The translations under genes were made by a program, and so were the position numbers. A DNA stretch of 64,000 nucleotides from Pseudomonas paeninsulae (GTDB taxonomy: Bacteria; Pseudomonadota; Gammaproteobacteria; Pseudomonadales; Pseudomonadaceae). The stretch spans positions 4,886,501 to 4,950,500 of the forward strand of contig NZ_CP141799.1 in the NCBI RefSeq assembly GCF_035621475.1. The letters are read 5' to 3'. The notes under the pieces were generated by a model. That model did not search any database and had not been told where the DNA came from. It saw only the letters and a program-made list of their open reading frames with translations. Below, piece after piece: positions 8,548 through 17,371 of the stretch (its first letter is position 1; each line of letters starts with the position of its first letter).

Positions 8548-10395
8548 ATGCCTGATTACCGCTCGAAAACCTCCACCCACGGCCGCAACATGGCCGGCGC
8601 CCGCGCCCTCTGGCGTGCCACCGGGATGAAGGACGAGGACTTCAAGAAGCCGATCATCGCCATCGCCAACTCCTTCACCCAGTTCGTGCCCGGCCACGTG
8701 CACCTGAAGGACATGGGCCAACTGGTCGCCCGCGAAATCGAACGTGCTGGCGGCGTGGCCAAGGAATTCAACACCATCGCCGTGGATGACGGCATCGCCA
8801 TGGGTCACGACGGCATGCTCTATTCGCTGCCGAGCCGCGAGATCATTGCCGACTCCGTCGAGTACATGGTCAACGCCCATTGCGCCGACGCCATCGTCTG
8901 CATCAGCAACTGCGACAAGATCACCCCCGGCATGCTGATGGCCGCGATGCGCCTGAACATTCCGGTGGTGTTCGTTTCCGGCGGACCGATGGAAGCCGGC
9001 AAGACCAAGCTGGCCAGCCACGGCCTGGACCTGGTCGACGCCATGGTGATCGCCGCCGACGACAGTGCCTCGGATGAGACAGTCGCCGAGTATGAACGCA
9101 GCGCCTGCCCGACCTGCGGCAGCTGCTCCGGCATGTTCACCGCCAACTCGATGAACTGCCTGATGGAAGCCTTAGGCCTGGCCCTGCCAGGCAACGGTTC
9201 GACCCTGGCCACCCACAGCGACCGCGAACAGCTGTTCCTGCAGGCCGGGCGCACCGTGGTCGAGCTGTGCAAACGCTATTACCAGGACAACGATGCCTCG
9301 GTGCTGCCGCGCAACGTGGCCAACTTCAAGGCCTTCGAAAACGCCATGACCCTGGACATCGCCATGGGTGGCTCGACCAATACCATCCTGCACCTGCTGG
9401 CCGCCGCCCAGGAGGCGGAAATCGACTTCGACCTGCGCGATATCGATCGCCTGTCGCGCAAAGTGCCGCAGCTGTGCAAGGTCGCGCCGAACATCCAGAA
9501 GTACCACATGGAAGACGTGCACCGCGCTGGCGGCATCTTCAGCATCCTCGGCTCCCTGGCCCGCGGCGGCCTGCTGCACACCGACCTGCCGACCGTACAC
9601 AGCAAGACCATGAGCGAGGCCATCGCCAAGTGGGATATCACCCAGACCGACGATGAAGCCGTACACACCTTCTTCAAGGCCGGGCCTGCCGGCATTCCGA
9701 CCCAGACCGCGTTCAGCCAGAGCACCCGCTGGGACACGGTGGATGACGACCGGGAAAGCGGCTGCATACGCTCGGTGGAGCATGCCTACTCGCAAGAAGG
9801 CGGCCTGGCCGTGCTCTACGGCAACATCGCCGTCGACGGCTGCGTGGTGAAGACCGCCGGGGTGGATGAATCCATCCACATCTTCGAAGGCAATGCCAAG
9901 ATCTTCGAAAGTCAGGACAGCGCCGTGCGCGGCATCCTCAATGACGAAGTCAAGGCAGGCGACATCGTCATCATCCGCTACGAAGGCCCGAAAGGCGGTC
10001 CAGGCATGCAGGAAATGCTCTATCCGACCTCGTACCTGAAGTCCAAGGGCCTGGGTAAGGACTGCGCCCTGCTCACCGACGGGCGCTTCTCCGGTGGCAC
10101 CTCGGGCCTGTCCATCGGTCACGCCTCGCCGGAAGCCGCTGCGGGCGGCGCCATCGGCCTGGTGCGTGAAGGCGACAAGATCCTGATCAACATCCACGAA
10201 CGTTCGATCAACCTGTTGGTCAGCGACGAGGAAATTGCCCACCGCCGTCACGAACAGGACAAGAAAGGCTGGAAGCCGGTCGAAGCGCGTCCGCGCAAGG
10301 TCACCACCGCGCTCAAGGCCTACGCCCTGCTCGCCACCAGCGCCGACAAGGGCGCGGTGCGCGATAAGGCGCTGCTGGACAAACTGGTGCCGTAA
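8548..10395 (+). CDS. ilvD: Dihydroxy-acid dehydratase
   Basis: IlvD converts 2,3-dihydroxy-isovalerate and 2,3-dihydroxy-3-methylvalerate to the 2-keto acids of valine and isoleucine synthesis. It is 615 aa, the usual length. The N-terminus is [25 protein letters not shown]. Iron-sulfur ligands appear in [12 protein letters not shown] and [19 protein letters not shown]. The C-terminal [20 protein letters not shown] is characteristic. AGGAC lies upstream of the ATG. It is flanked by terminators on both sides, so it is probably expressed alone; the 190 bp upstream hold no gene I can support. Confidence 0.97.
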   Translation: MPDYRSKTSTHGRNMAGARALWRATGMKDEDFKKPIIAIANSFTQFVPGHVHLKDMGQLVAREIERAGGVAKEFNTIAVDDGIAMGHDGMLYSLPSREIIADSVEYMVNAHCADAIVCISNCDKITPGMLMAAMRLNIPVVFVSGGPMEAGKTKLASHGLDLVDAMVIAADDSASDETVAEYERSACPTCGSCSGMFTANSMNCLMEALGLALPGNGSTLATHSDREQLFLQAGRTVVELCKRYYQDNDASVLPRNVANFKAFENAMTLDIAMGGSTNTILHLLAAAQEAEIDFDLRDIDRLSRKVPQLCKVAPNIQKYHMEDVHRAGGIFSILGSLARGGLLHTDLPTVHSKTMSEAIAKWDITQTDDEAVHTFFKAGPAGIPTQTAFSQSTRWDTVDDDRESGCIRSVEHAYSQEGGLAVLYGNIAVDGCVVKTAGVDESIHIFEGNAKIFESQDSAVRGILNDEVKAGDIVIIRYEGPKGGPGMQEMLYPTSYLKSKGLGKDCALLTDGRFSGGTSGLSIGHASPEAAAGGAIGLVREGDKILINIHERSINLLVSDEEIAHRRHEQDKKGWKPVEARPRKVTTALKAYALLATSADKGAVRDKALLDKLVP

Positions 10396-10410
10396 CGCGT
10401 CACGCAGACC

Positions 10411-10439
10411 AAAAAGCCCGGCCTAGTGCCGGGCTTTTT
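10411..10439 (+). terminator. Rho-independent terminator after ilvD (bidirectional)
   Basis: AAAAAGCCCGGC and GCCGGGCTTTTT form a perfect 12-bp stem around CTAGT. It has T's on one side and A's on the other, so it can also stop the convergent YitT-like gene. Confidence 0.92.
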
Positions 10440-10449
10440 GTTTCAGGCC

Positions 10450-11097
10450 CTAGCTCACGCCCATGTAACGGCCGGCGCGGTGATTGATCGCCAATACCAT
10501 GTTCAGCGCCACCGCGCCGAGGATCGACAGGGCGACCTTGTCCAGCGGCACGATGAACACCGCCGCCAGCACGATCGCCACGTCGATACCCATCTGGATC
10601 TTGCCGGCGCGCAGGCCGAAGCGCTCCTGCAAGAACAGCGCGAGGATATTCACCCCACCCAGGCTGGCGCGATGACGGAACAGCATCAACAGCCCCAAGC
10701 CCATGGCGAAACCACCGAACAAGGCCGCATAGACCACATTCAGCTGGGCGAAGCCGATCCACTGCGGGGTCAGTTCGGCCAACAGTGACACCAGGCCGAC
10801 CGCGCAAAAAGTACGCAAGGTGAACTGCCAGCCCATCTGCCAGATGGCCAGGGCATAGAACGGCAGATTGATCAGGAAGAACGACCAGCCGAATGACCAG
10901 CCGAGCAGGTACTTGAGCAGGAAGGCTACACCCACGGTACCGCCAGTCAGCAGCCCCGCATGGCCATACAAGGCGATACCCAGCGCGACCATCATGGTGC
11001 CCATCAGCAGGGCCAGGGCATCCTCCCACAGTGGGTGACGCATGAAAATCGCGGCAATGGCATCCGCCTGAGGGCTGTCGGAGTCGACTCCACGCAT
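10450..11097 (-). CDS. YitT family integral membrane protein
   Basis: Predicted inner-membrane protein of 215 aa with about five or six hydrophobic segments, in the YitT/DUF161 family. The diagnostic regions are HAGLLTGGTVGVAFLLKY and a second, similar RASLGGVNILALFLQERFG, showing the internal duplication of the family. Its function is not established in Pseudomonas; homologues are described as putative transporters. It is convergent with ilvD and lies upstream of, and on the same strand as, nothing closely spaced (129 bp to the folA stop). Confidence 0.8.
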   Translation of the reverse strand: MRGVDSDSPQADAIAAIFMRHPLWEDALALLMGTMMVALGIALYGHAGLLTGGTVGVAFLLKYLLGWSFGWSFFLINLPFYALAIWQMGWQFTLRTFCAVGLVSLLAELTPQWIGFAQLNVVYAALFGGFAMGLGLLMLFRHRASLGGVNILALFLQERFGLRAGKIQMGIDVAIVLAAVFIVPLDKVALSILGAVALNMVLAINHRAGRYMGVS

Positions 11098-11225
11098 GCT
11101 GTATGACCTGTGATTGCTGTTACTGAAGGGCCAAGCATAGCCCTGTCACGCACGCGCCGAATTGGCTGGGGTCAAGAAAGCGGCAGAGCGCGGCACCTCA
11201 ATTCAGGCGCAGCTGCTCGATACGC

Positions 11226-11738
11226 TCAACGCCGGGTCCAGGTCTCGAAGGTATAGGCAGGCGATTGTTCCAGAGGCGCAAAGGTCTCGGCGGCCGTGCG
11301 CTGCCAGGCGCCAGCGTCGAATTGCGGAAACCAGGCATCGCCCGCCGGGCTCAACTCGACCTGGGTCAGGTACAGCCGCGCGGCCAATGGCAGCGCCTGC
11401 ATGTAGAGCTGCGCGCCGCCGATCAGCATCAGTTCGTCGACACCCTGCTCGCGCGCCCACTGCTCGGCCCGCACGATGGCCGCCTCGAGCGAGGCGAAGA
11501 CTTCCGCACCCTCGAACTGCACGCCGGGCTGGCGGCTGACCACCAGGTTGAGCCGCCCCGGCAAGGGCCGGCCGAGCGAGTCCCAGGTCTTGCGACCCAT
11601 GATGATCGGCTTGCCCAGGGTCAGCGCCTTGAAGTGCTTGAGGTCGGCCGGCAGGTGCCAGGGCAGTTGGTTGTCGCGGCCAATCACACGGTTCTGCGCG
11701 AGGGCGGCGATCAGGCAGAGAGGTAGAGAATTTTTCAT
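11226..11738 (-). CDS. folA: Dihydrofolate reductase
   Basis: Reduces dihydrofolate to tetrahydrofolate with NADPH. From the ATG at 11738 (MKNSLPLCLIAALAQNRVIG) it is 170 aa, normal for chromosomal DHFR. Key elements are LPWHLPADLKHFKALT (with the active-site Asp), IIMGRKTWDSLGRPLPGRLN and the NADPH loop ELMLIGGAQLYMQALP. In-frame starts further upstream (to 11816) add unconserved residues. It is divergent from the DUF2868 gene. Confidence 0.95.
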   Translation of the reverse strand: MKNSLPLCLIAALAQNRVIGRDNQLPWHLPADLKHFKALTLGKPIIMGRKTWDSLGRPLPGRLNLVVSRQPGVQFEGAEVFASLEAAIVRAEQWAREQGVDELMLIGGAQLYMQALPLAARLYLTQVELSPAGDAWFPQFDAGAWQRTAAETFAPLEQSPAYTFETWTRR

Positions 11739-11855
11739 GGCGGCGAGCATAGCAGAGCAACCGGTGCCCGTGCAGCCGGCCACGGACGGACAAGGTTTAG
11801 CCCAACGCGACAGCACAGGTTATGCTCAGACTCGACCTGGCCAACGAGACGCCGC

Positions 11856-13244
11856 GTGACTGCCGACTCTGTTCCGAACAAACTCCAGCGCCTCTGGCTA
11901 AGTGAAGCAATTCGCCTGCGCGAAGAGCACGCCGGCCCGCTCGAAGACCGTGAAGCCAACCGCCGCGCCCAGGCTGGCGGCGGCGATCTGGCCGAACGCA
12001 TCCAGGCCCGCGCCCTGCTGCTCGCCGAGCGCGACGGCCAGACACAGGCGCTACGCCACTGGCTGCAAGGCGCCCGTCTGGCCTTGGCGGTGCTGCTGGT
12101 GCTGGCCCTGCTCAGCGGCATCGGCCTGGCGGTGGCGGCTCTCGGCGACGGCCAGCGCCCGGTCAATGTGTTCTGGGCCCTGGGCAGCCTGCTCGGCCTC
12201 AACCTGCTGCTATTGCTCGGCTGGATTCTAAGCCTGCTGCTGGCGCGCGACAGCGCTGGCGCCCTCGGCCGACTGTGGTTGTGGCTCAGCGAAAAACTCG
12301 CCCGCGACGCCCAGGCGGCGCAACTGGCACCAGCGTTACTGCTACTGCTGCAACGCCAGCGCCTGAGCCGCTGGGGTCTTGGCATGCTGGCTCACGGTCT
12401 GTGGCTGCTGGCCCTGTTGGCGGCACTGCTGAGCCTGCTGGCGCTGCTCGCCACCCGCCGCTACGGCTTTGTCTGGGAAAGCACCATCCTCGGCGGCGAA
12501 ACCTTTATCGGCCTGACCCAGACCCTGGGTGCGCTGCCAGCGCTGCTCGGTTTCAGCCTGCCGGATGCCGACCTGATTCGCGCCAGCGGCGACAGCGCCT
12601 TACTCAGCGAAAGCGCACGCCACAGCTGGGCCGGCTGGCTGTTTGGCGTGCTGCTGGTCTACGGCCTGCTGCCGCGCCTACTGCTGGGATTGTTCTGCCT
12701 GTGGCGCTGGCGCCGCGGCTGCACGAGCTTGCGCCTGGACGTCGACTTACCTGGCTACAACCTGCTGCGCGAGCGCCTGCAACCGAGCAGCGAGCGCCTC
12801 GGCGTATGCGATGCGGCGCCCGCACAGTTGCCGCAGCCAACCGCCGGCAGCAACGCCCAGGGCAGCCAGGGTGCAGTGCTGGTCGCCATCGAATTGGACG
12901 AGCGGCGCCCGTGGCCACCGGTATTACCCAAGACCATCAGCGACGCTGGGATGATCGACAGCCGCGAACAGCGCCAGCGCCTGCTCGAACAACTCACCCG
13001 CTTCCCTCCGGCGCGTCTGGCGATTGCCTGCGACCCGCGCCGCTCGCCGGATCGCGGCAGCCTGGCGCTACTCGGCGAACTGGCCCGCACGGCAGCCGCC
13101 ACGCGCATCTGGCTGCTGCCGGCACAACCCGGCGAAGCCCTGGACAGCGAGCGCCTCGGCGACTGGCACAGCGCCCTGGACCAGTTGCATCTGGCGCACA
13201 GTGACAGTGCCCCGCTGAACTGGCTGGAGACGGGCCATGACTGA
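11856..13244 (+). CDS. DUF2868 domain membrane protein
   Basis: Protein of unknown function, 462 aa, with a GTG start (MTADSVPNKLQRLWLSEAIRLREEHAG shows the family N-terminus). Several membrane segments are visible: about residues 66-90, 105-130, 170-205 and 255-285. The C-terminal third is soluble and ends with a Rossmann-like stretch rich in short strands (ARLAIACDPRRSPDRGSLALL, ATRIWLLPAQPGE). It is followed by a DUF3482 GTPase gene across a 130-bp gap that holds a hairpin repeat. The two families are usually adjacent, so they probably act together at the membrane; the process is unknown. Confidence 0.75.
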   Translation: MTADSVPNKLQRLWLSEAIRLREEHAGPLEDREANRRAQAGGGDLAERIQARALLLAERDGQTQALRHWLQGARLALAVLLVLALLSGIGLAVAALGDGQRPVNVFWALGSLLGLNLLLLLGWILSLLLARDSAGALGRLWLWLSEKLARDAQAAQLAPALLLLLQRQRLSRWGLGMLAHGLWLLALLAALLSLLALLATRRYGFVWESTILGGETFIGLTQTLGALPALLGFSLPDADLIRASGDSALLSESARHSWAGWLFGVLLVYGLLPRLLLGLFCLWRWRRGCTSLRLDVDLPGYNLLRERLQPSSERLGVCDAAPAQLPQPTAGSNAQGSQGAVLVAIELDERRPWPPVLPKTISDAGMIDSREQRQRLLEQLTRFPPARLAIACDPRRSPDRGSLALLGELARTAAATRIWLLPAQPGEALDSERLGDWHSALDQLHLAHSDSAPLNWLETGHD

Positions 13245-13257
13245 CATCGACCAAGGC

Positions 13258-13324
13258 GTAGCCCGGAGGCAATCCGGGAGCTTTATCCCGCCCGGCAACC
13301 CTCCCCGGATTGCATCCGGGCTAC
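13258..13324. repeat. Long inverted repeat (GTAGCCCGGATGCAATCCGGG type)
   Basis: Arms at 13258-13278 and 13304-13324 are 21 bp with one mismatch, separated by 25 bp. Motifs of the form GTAGCCCGGATGCAATCCGGG recur widely in Pseudomonas intergenic DNA (recalled). It lies between two genes that otherwise look co-transcribed. Confidence 0.7.
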
Positions 13325-13373
13325 CAGAGCGACGCAGACCTTGCGCATGCACATGGCAACTACGGGGGCGACG

Positions 13374-14747
13374 ATGAACCACCCGCTCAAGCTGGCCGTG
13401 GTCGGTCACACCAATGTCGGCAAGACCTCGCTGCTGCGCACCCTGACCCGCGATGTCGGCTTCGGCGAGGTCTCACATCGCCCCAGCACCACCCGCCATG
13501 TCGAGGGTGTACGACTGTCGGTGGACGGCCTGGCGCTGTTGGAGCTGTACGACACCCCCGGCCTGGAAGACGCCATCGCCCTGCTCGACTATCTGGAACG
13601 TCTGGACCGCCCCGGCGAACGCCTGGACGGCCCCGCCCGGCTGGCGCGCTTTCTCGATGGCAGCGAAGCGCGCCAGCGTTTCGAACAGGAGGCCAAGGTG
13701 CTGCGCCAGTTGCTCGCCTCCGACGCCGGCCTGTATGTGATCGACGCCCGCGAACCGGTACTGGCCAAGTACCGCGACGAACTGGCGATACTCACCATGT
13801 GCGGCCGGCCCTTGCTGCCAGTGCTGAACTTCGTCGCCGGCCGCCAGCACCGCGAAGACGACTGGCGCGAGGCACTGGCCCGCCTTGGCCTGCATGCGCG
13901 GGTCGCCTTCGACAGCGTGACGCCGCCGCTGGATGGCGAACGCCGCCTCTACGAGAGCCTGGCCCTGCTGCAGGAAAAAGCCCGGCCACAACTGCAACGG
14001 CTGATCGACGACCACGAGGCGCAGCGCCAGGCCCGCCGTCACAACGGCACCCGCCTGATCGCCGAACTGCTGCTCGATTGCGCCGCCTGCCGGCGTAGCG
14101 TGGCGGCCCAGCCAACCCTGGAACAGGGCGCGATCCGCGAACTGCGCGAAACCATCCGCCAGCGCGAGCAGCGTTGCGTCGAGGCGCTGCTGCGGCTTTA
14201 CGCCTTCCGCCAGGACGACGCCAAGGCCGAAGTAGTGCCATTGCTCGACGGCCGCTGGGGTGACGACCTGTTCAACCCGGAAACCCTCAAGCAGCTCGGG
14301 GTCAAGGTCGGCGGCGGCATGGCCGCTGGCGCCGCCACCGGAGTCGGCATCGACCTGCTGGTCGGCGGCGTCACCCTCGGCGCCGCGGCCGTCCTCGGCG
14401 CCCTGATCGGCGGCAGCGCGCAGACCCTGCGCGGCTACGGTTCCCGCCTGAAAGGCAAGCTCAAGGGCCAGCGCGAACTGACCGTGGACGACGCCGTGCT
14501 GCGCCTGCTCGCCCTGCGCCAACAATTACTGCTGCAAACCCTGGAAGCCCGCGGCCATGCGGCGGTGCAGGCCATCACGCTGCCCGCACCGCAAGAGGCG
14601 CTATGGCGCGAGAGCAAACTGCCCGACGCCCTGCACAAGGCGCGCGCCCATCCCGAATGGTCGTCGCTCAATCCCGGCGCCCGCCTGCAACAGGCAGAAC
14701 GTCAGGATCAGGTCGAGGTGCTGAGCGCGACGTTGTCGGCGTCGTAG
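13374..14747 (+). CDS. DUF3482 GTPase (Era/Der-like G domain)
   Basis: Predicted GTP-binding protein of 457 aa. The ATG at 13374 gives MNHPLKLAVVGHTNVGKTSL with P-loop GHTNVGKT (11-18). Switch region T40 and G3 motif DTPG (60-63) follow. The usual NKxD G4 motif is replaced by LNFVAG, as in its family. The C-terminal DUF3482 part has a Gly/Ala-rich amphipathic or membrane segment (GVKVGGGMAAGAATGVGIDL, about residues 306-345) ahead of a basic region. It follows the DUF2868 membrane protein. The partner link is by gene adjacency only; no biochemical role is known to me. Confidence 0.8.
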   Translation: MNHPLKLAVVGHTNVGKTSLLRTLTRDVGFGEVSHRPSTTRHVEGVRLSVDGLALLELYDTPGLEDAIALLDYLERLDRPGERLDGPARLARFLDGSEARQRFEQEAKVLRQLLASDAGLYVIDAREPVLAKYRDELAILTMCGRPLLPVLNFVAGRQHREDDWREALARLGLHARVAFDSVTPPLDGERRLYESLALLQEKARPQLQRLIDDHEAQRQARRHNGTRLIAELLLDCAACRRSVAAQPTLEQGAIRELRETIRQREQRCVEALLRLYAFRQDDAKAEVVPLLDGRWGDDLFNPETLKQLGVKVGGGMAAGAATGVGIDLLVGGVTLGAAAVLGALIGGSAQTLRGYGSRLKGKLKGQRELTVDDAVLRLLALRQQLLLQTLEARGHAAVQAITLPAPQEALWRESKLPDALHKARAHPEWSSLNPGARLQQAERQDQVEVLSATLSAS

Positions 14748-14864
14748 CCGGATAGAAGCCGGGGTTCAATGCTGTCCAGGTAATAGGACGAGCCGGATCA
14801 CGCAAATGGTTCACACAGAATTGGACAGGACGGGCTCGCCCAACGGCCAGACCGCCCTGCTGGG

Positions 14865-15161
14865 TTACAACAGCAAACTGGTCCGCCGGACCTGGTGATT
14901 ACCATCGAACGGCGAGCACAAGCGCTGGTGCACCCGGCTGAGGAAACCGACCTCGAAGGCGCGGCGCTGCACCCCAGCGGGCAAGATATCGCGCTCGATA
15001 ATCATGTTGGCCCACAGCCAGCCGGTGTCGTTGTTGCTCAGCCAGGTCTGGGCGCAGGCCACGCCCTTGTCGAAAGCCTGCTCGCAATCCACCGACCACT
15101 TGATCACCGCGCTGCGCTGACCGTCATCGCTGGCCAGGTAGCTGGTAAAGGGCTTATTCAT
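14865..15161 (-). CDS. Small protein, possibly QslA-like (LasR antiactivator family)
   Basis: A 98-aa protein. The core CEQAFDKGVACAQTWL, TGWLWANMIIERD and AFEVGFLSRVHQRLCS resembles the small Pseudomonas proteins annotated as QslA-domain proteins (P. aeruginosa QslA binds LasR); the match is from memory and moderate. The ATG at 15161 lies within the end of the upstream small gene (8-bp overlap), so the two are translationally coupled. No LuxR-type gene lies in the window, so a quorum-sensing role is not shown. Confidence 0.5.
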   Translation of the reverse strand: MNKPFTSYLASDDGQRSAVIKWSVDCEQAFDKGVACAQTWLSNNDTGWLWANMIIERDILPAGVQRRAFEVGFLSRVHQRLCSPFDGNHQVRRTSLLL

Positions 15162-15429
15162 CGCCAGCCCTCCCGTGTGACTGCGCCAGCGAACTGCGGT
15201 ACAGCACCACCACATCGTTAAGCATCTCGCGGGCGTTCTGGCAGAGCTCGTGCAAATCCGTTGCGGCGGCCGTAGCCGCTCCCGAGCGAGCCAGAATGTT
15301 GAACAGCTTGTGCAGCATCGCCACACGCAACTCGGCCTCAGCCTGAAAATGGCAGACAGTTGCAGCGCTGCAGTCGAGCGGCTCAACACGTTTCGGGAAG
15401 GGGATAACAGTAGGGCTGGATCTAGTCAT
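15154..15429 (-). CDS. Small hypothetical protein (DUF6124-like)
   Basis: A 91-aa protein from the ATG at 15429, chosen because a full GGAGGTG Shine-Dalgarno lies 7 bp upstream. The N-terminus is MTRSSPTVIPFPKR. The rest is mainly helical, with AELRVAMLHKLFNILARSG and LHELCQNAREMLNDVVVLYRSSLA. This arrangement recalls small Pseudomonas proteins classed as DUF6124, but I am not certain. The promoter region carries two copies of a palindromic motif (15481-15532), so the pair of genes is probably under one repressor. Confidence 0.5.
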   Translation of the reverse strand: MTRSSPTVIPFPKRVEPLDCSAATVCHFQAEAELRVAMLHKLFNILARSGAATAAATDLHELCQNAREMLNDVVVLYRSSLAQSHGRAGDE

Positions 15430-15480
15430 GACGCACCTCCAGGATGGAGATAGACGACACCCGTTCTCCAGCAAAACCGG

Positions 15481-15532
15481 ACAAATCTGATTTGTCGCAC
15501 AACTCAGTGTTTATGCGACAAATCTGGTTTGA
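15481..15532. promoter_or_regulatory. Twin palindromic operator upstream of the small gene pair
   Basis: ACAAATCTGATTTGT (15481-15495) is a perfect palindrome. A second copy, ACAAATCTGGTTTGA (15518-15532), starts 37 bp later with two changes in one arm. TTTGTCGCA (15491-15499) and TGCGACAAA (15514-15522) add an inverted repeat joining the two. It lies 52-103 bp before the 91-aa gene start. Confidence 0.6.
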
Positions 15533-15554
15533 AGAGACAGACAACTATCCTTGT

Positions 15555-16469
15555 TCAAGCGTGTGAATTGTTCGCAAAGCTTTTCGCGAACTGAGCTGCT
15601 ATACGGCCTGATTTTGAACCCCGTTGGGTTGCCCAGCGTACCGCATGCATATGCGCCTCTTCGAATCGAGATTCAGGTACATCGTAAGTAGCAAGCCACT
15701 GATTCACCGCTTCAAGATACTCGTCCGGGGAAAAAGCATAAAACGATATCCAGAGACCAAAACGATCCGACAACGAAACTTTTTCTTCTACCTCTTCCCC
15801 GGGATTCAAAGCACCGTTTTCACCGCGTGTGACGTGATGGTTGTCAGATATCTTGGACGCCATGAGGTGACGCCGATTGGATGTTGCGTAAATCAAAACA
15901 TTATCGCTTTGCGAAGCGATAGTGCCGTCCAACGTTGTTTTCAAACTTTTGTAGCCGATATCTCCTTCTTCAAAGGAGAGGTCGTCACAGACAATGATGA
16001 ACTTTTGAGGTCGATCCGCCAGCAGCCCAATAACCTGTGGCAAATCCGCCAAGTGATCTTTGTCAATTTCGACAAGACGCAGGCCATTAGCATGGAATCG
16101 CTGCAGACAGGCCTTGACCAACGATGATTTACCCGTCCCTCGGGCGCCTGTCAGTAATACGTTGTTGGCAGGAAGCCCTTTGACGAAGCAATGGGTATTG
16201 TGCTCAATCAACCTTTTCTGGCGATCAATATTCTTGAGCTGATCGAAGCTCATCAGCGCAGGTCTGGGGATGGGCACCAGCCTGCCCTGGCCAACTCCGT
16301 TGACTGACCTATATTGCCACGCATAGGCGAGAGCGTCGGAAAACGTGTCCTCACTAAAAACTCGGGGATAGGCGCGTTCCAGACTGTCTGCGATTCTTGT
16401 AAGTTGATGTACGAGCTGAGCTTGAATATTTTCCACGACGGGCGGCCTAGAACGTTTTGGATTGGGCAA
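15555..16469 (-). CDS. DUF815 AAA-type ATP-binding protein
   Basis: Predicted ATPase of 304 aa with Walker A GARGTGKS (108-115), Walker B FIIVCDDLSFEE (157-168), sensor-like IYATSNRRHL (193-202) and C-terminal DRFGLWISFYAFSPDEYL with an arginine-finger-like Arg. This is the DUF815 family, whose function is unknown. The start used here is TTG at 16469 with no clear ribosome binding site; a GTG at 16436 is an alternative. Codon use is less GC-biased than in the core genes around it, and the gene diverges from an AraC regulator, with only about 80 bp between them. These points suggest transfer as a unit. Confidence 0.75.
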   Translation of the reverse strand: MPNPKRSRPPVVENIQAQLVHQLTRIADSLERAYPRVFSEDTFSDALAYAWQYRSVNGVGQGRLVPIPRPALMSFDQLKNIDRQKRLIEHNTHCFVKGLPANNVLLTGARGTGKSSLVKACLQRFHANGLRLVEIDKDHLADLPQVIGLLADRPQKFIIVCDDLSFEEGDIGYKSLKTTLDGTIASQSDNVLIYATSNRRHLMASKISDNHHVTRGENGALNPGEEVEEKVSLSDRFGLWISFYAFSPDEYLEAVNQWLATYDVPESRFEEAHMHAVRWATQRGSKSGRIAAQFAKSFANNSHA

Positions 16470-16546
16470 TTACTGCCATTGATAGCGCTATGATAAAAGC
16501 ATCCCGAATGGGTGTCTCACGACAGATGGGCCGCCATGTGCGAAAA

Positions 16547-17371
16547 ATGGACATGCATAAAGAAGAAACGACAGATAAAAGTATCGTAACCAGCCAGTAC
16601 CCTCCTCGAACCGTATTCACTTCGTTCGCTGACGGTCACTGGGTACCCAGTCATAGTCACGATCAAGCCCAGCTGCTATACGCGATTGAAGGGGTATTGG
16701 TGATTGGTACTGTCACTGGCCGGTGGGTACTGCCGAGCAACCGCGCGTTATGGATCCCTCCCAATACCGAACACTGGACACGAATGGTCGGGGCGGTTCA
16801 GCTTCGCAGCCTTTATCTGCAGCACCTCCAGGCGCCCCGAATGCCTGATCACTGCTGTGTCGTTGAAGTATCACCTTTGTTACGTGAACTGATCCTTTCA
16901 GCGCTGGCCATTCGCGAACCATTCTCGGCGGATACCCGTAATGAATGGATCATGAAGCTACTAGTCGACGAGCTTGACTGCACCCCGCTGCATGCCATGC
17001 ATTTGCCGGTACCTAATCATCCGAAGCTTGCTCATGTATGTAATCTGCTAATCAAGTCGCCCCACCTAGATCTTGCCGAATGTGCTGCGCTATTAGCCGT
17101 CAACCCAAAGACGCTGCGAAGATGGTTTATGGATGATCTCGGAATGACCTTCGGGAAATGGCGACGGCAGGCCAGATTACAATTAGCGCTTGAATACTTG
17201 GCTAAAGGCGAGAGCGTGCTTGGTGTCGCGATCGCTACTGGATATGCCAACCACAGTGCCTTTAGCGCGATGTTCCGCAACGAGCTGGGCGTGTCGCCTG
17301 TCGAATTCGTTACACATCGTCGTCGAGCAGATCAGCTTGCAACGGGCAGGCCTGCGGCTCACTTATCATAA
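16547..17371 (+). CDS. AraC-family transcriptional regulator (cupin + HTH_18)
   Basis: Regulator of about 274 aa. The N-terminal cupin carries HWVPSHSHDQAQLLYAIEG and a RALWIPPNTEHW turn. The C-terminal double HTH includes LDLAECAALLAVNPKTLRRWFMDD and VLGVAIATGYANHSAFSAMF, ending in the signature ELGVSPVEF. The start is uncertain: ATG at 16547 or 16553 fit the family, and the frame stays open further upstream into the DUF815 promoter. It has moderate GC like the divergent DUF815 gene. It may control that gene, the downstream permease cluster, or both; sequence alone does not decide. Confidence 0.8.
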   Translation: MDMHKEETTDKSIVTSQYPPRTVFTSFADGHWVPSHSHDQAQLLYAIEGVLVIGTVTGRWVLPSNRALWIPPNTEHWTRMVGAVQLRSLYLQHLQAPRMPDHCCVVEVSPLLRELILSALAIREPFSADTRNEWIMKLLVDELDCTPLHAMHLPVPNHPKLAHVCNLLIKSPHLDLAECAALLAVNPKTLRRWFMDDLGMTFGKWRRQARLQLALEYLAKGESVLGVAIATGYANHSAFSAMFRNELGVSPVEFVTHRRRADQLATGRPAAHLS

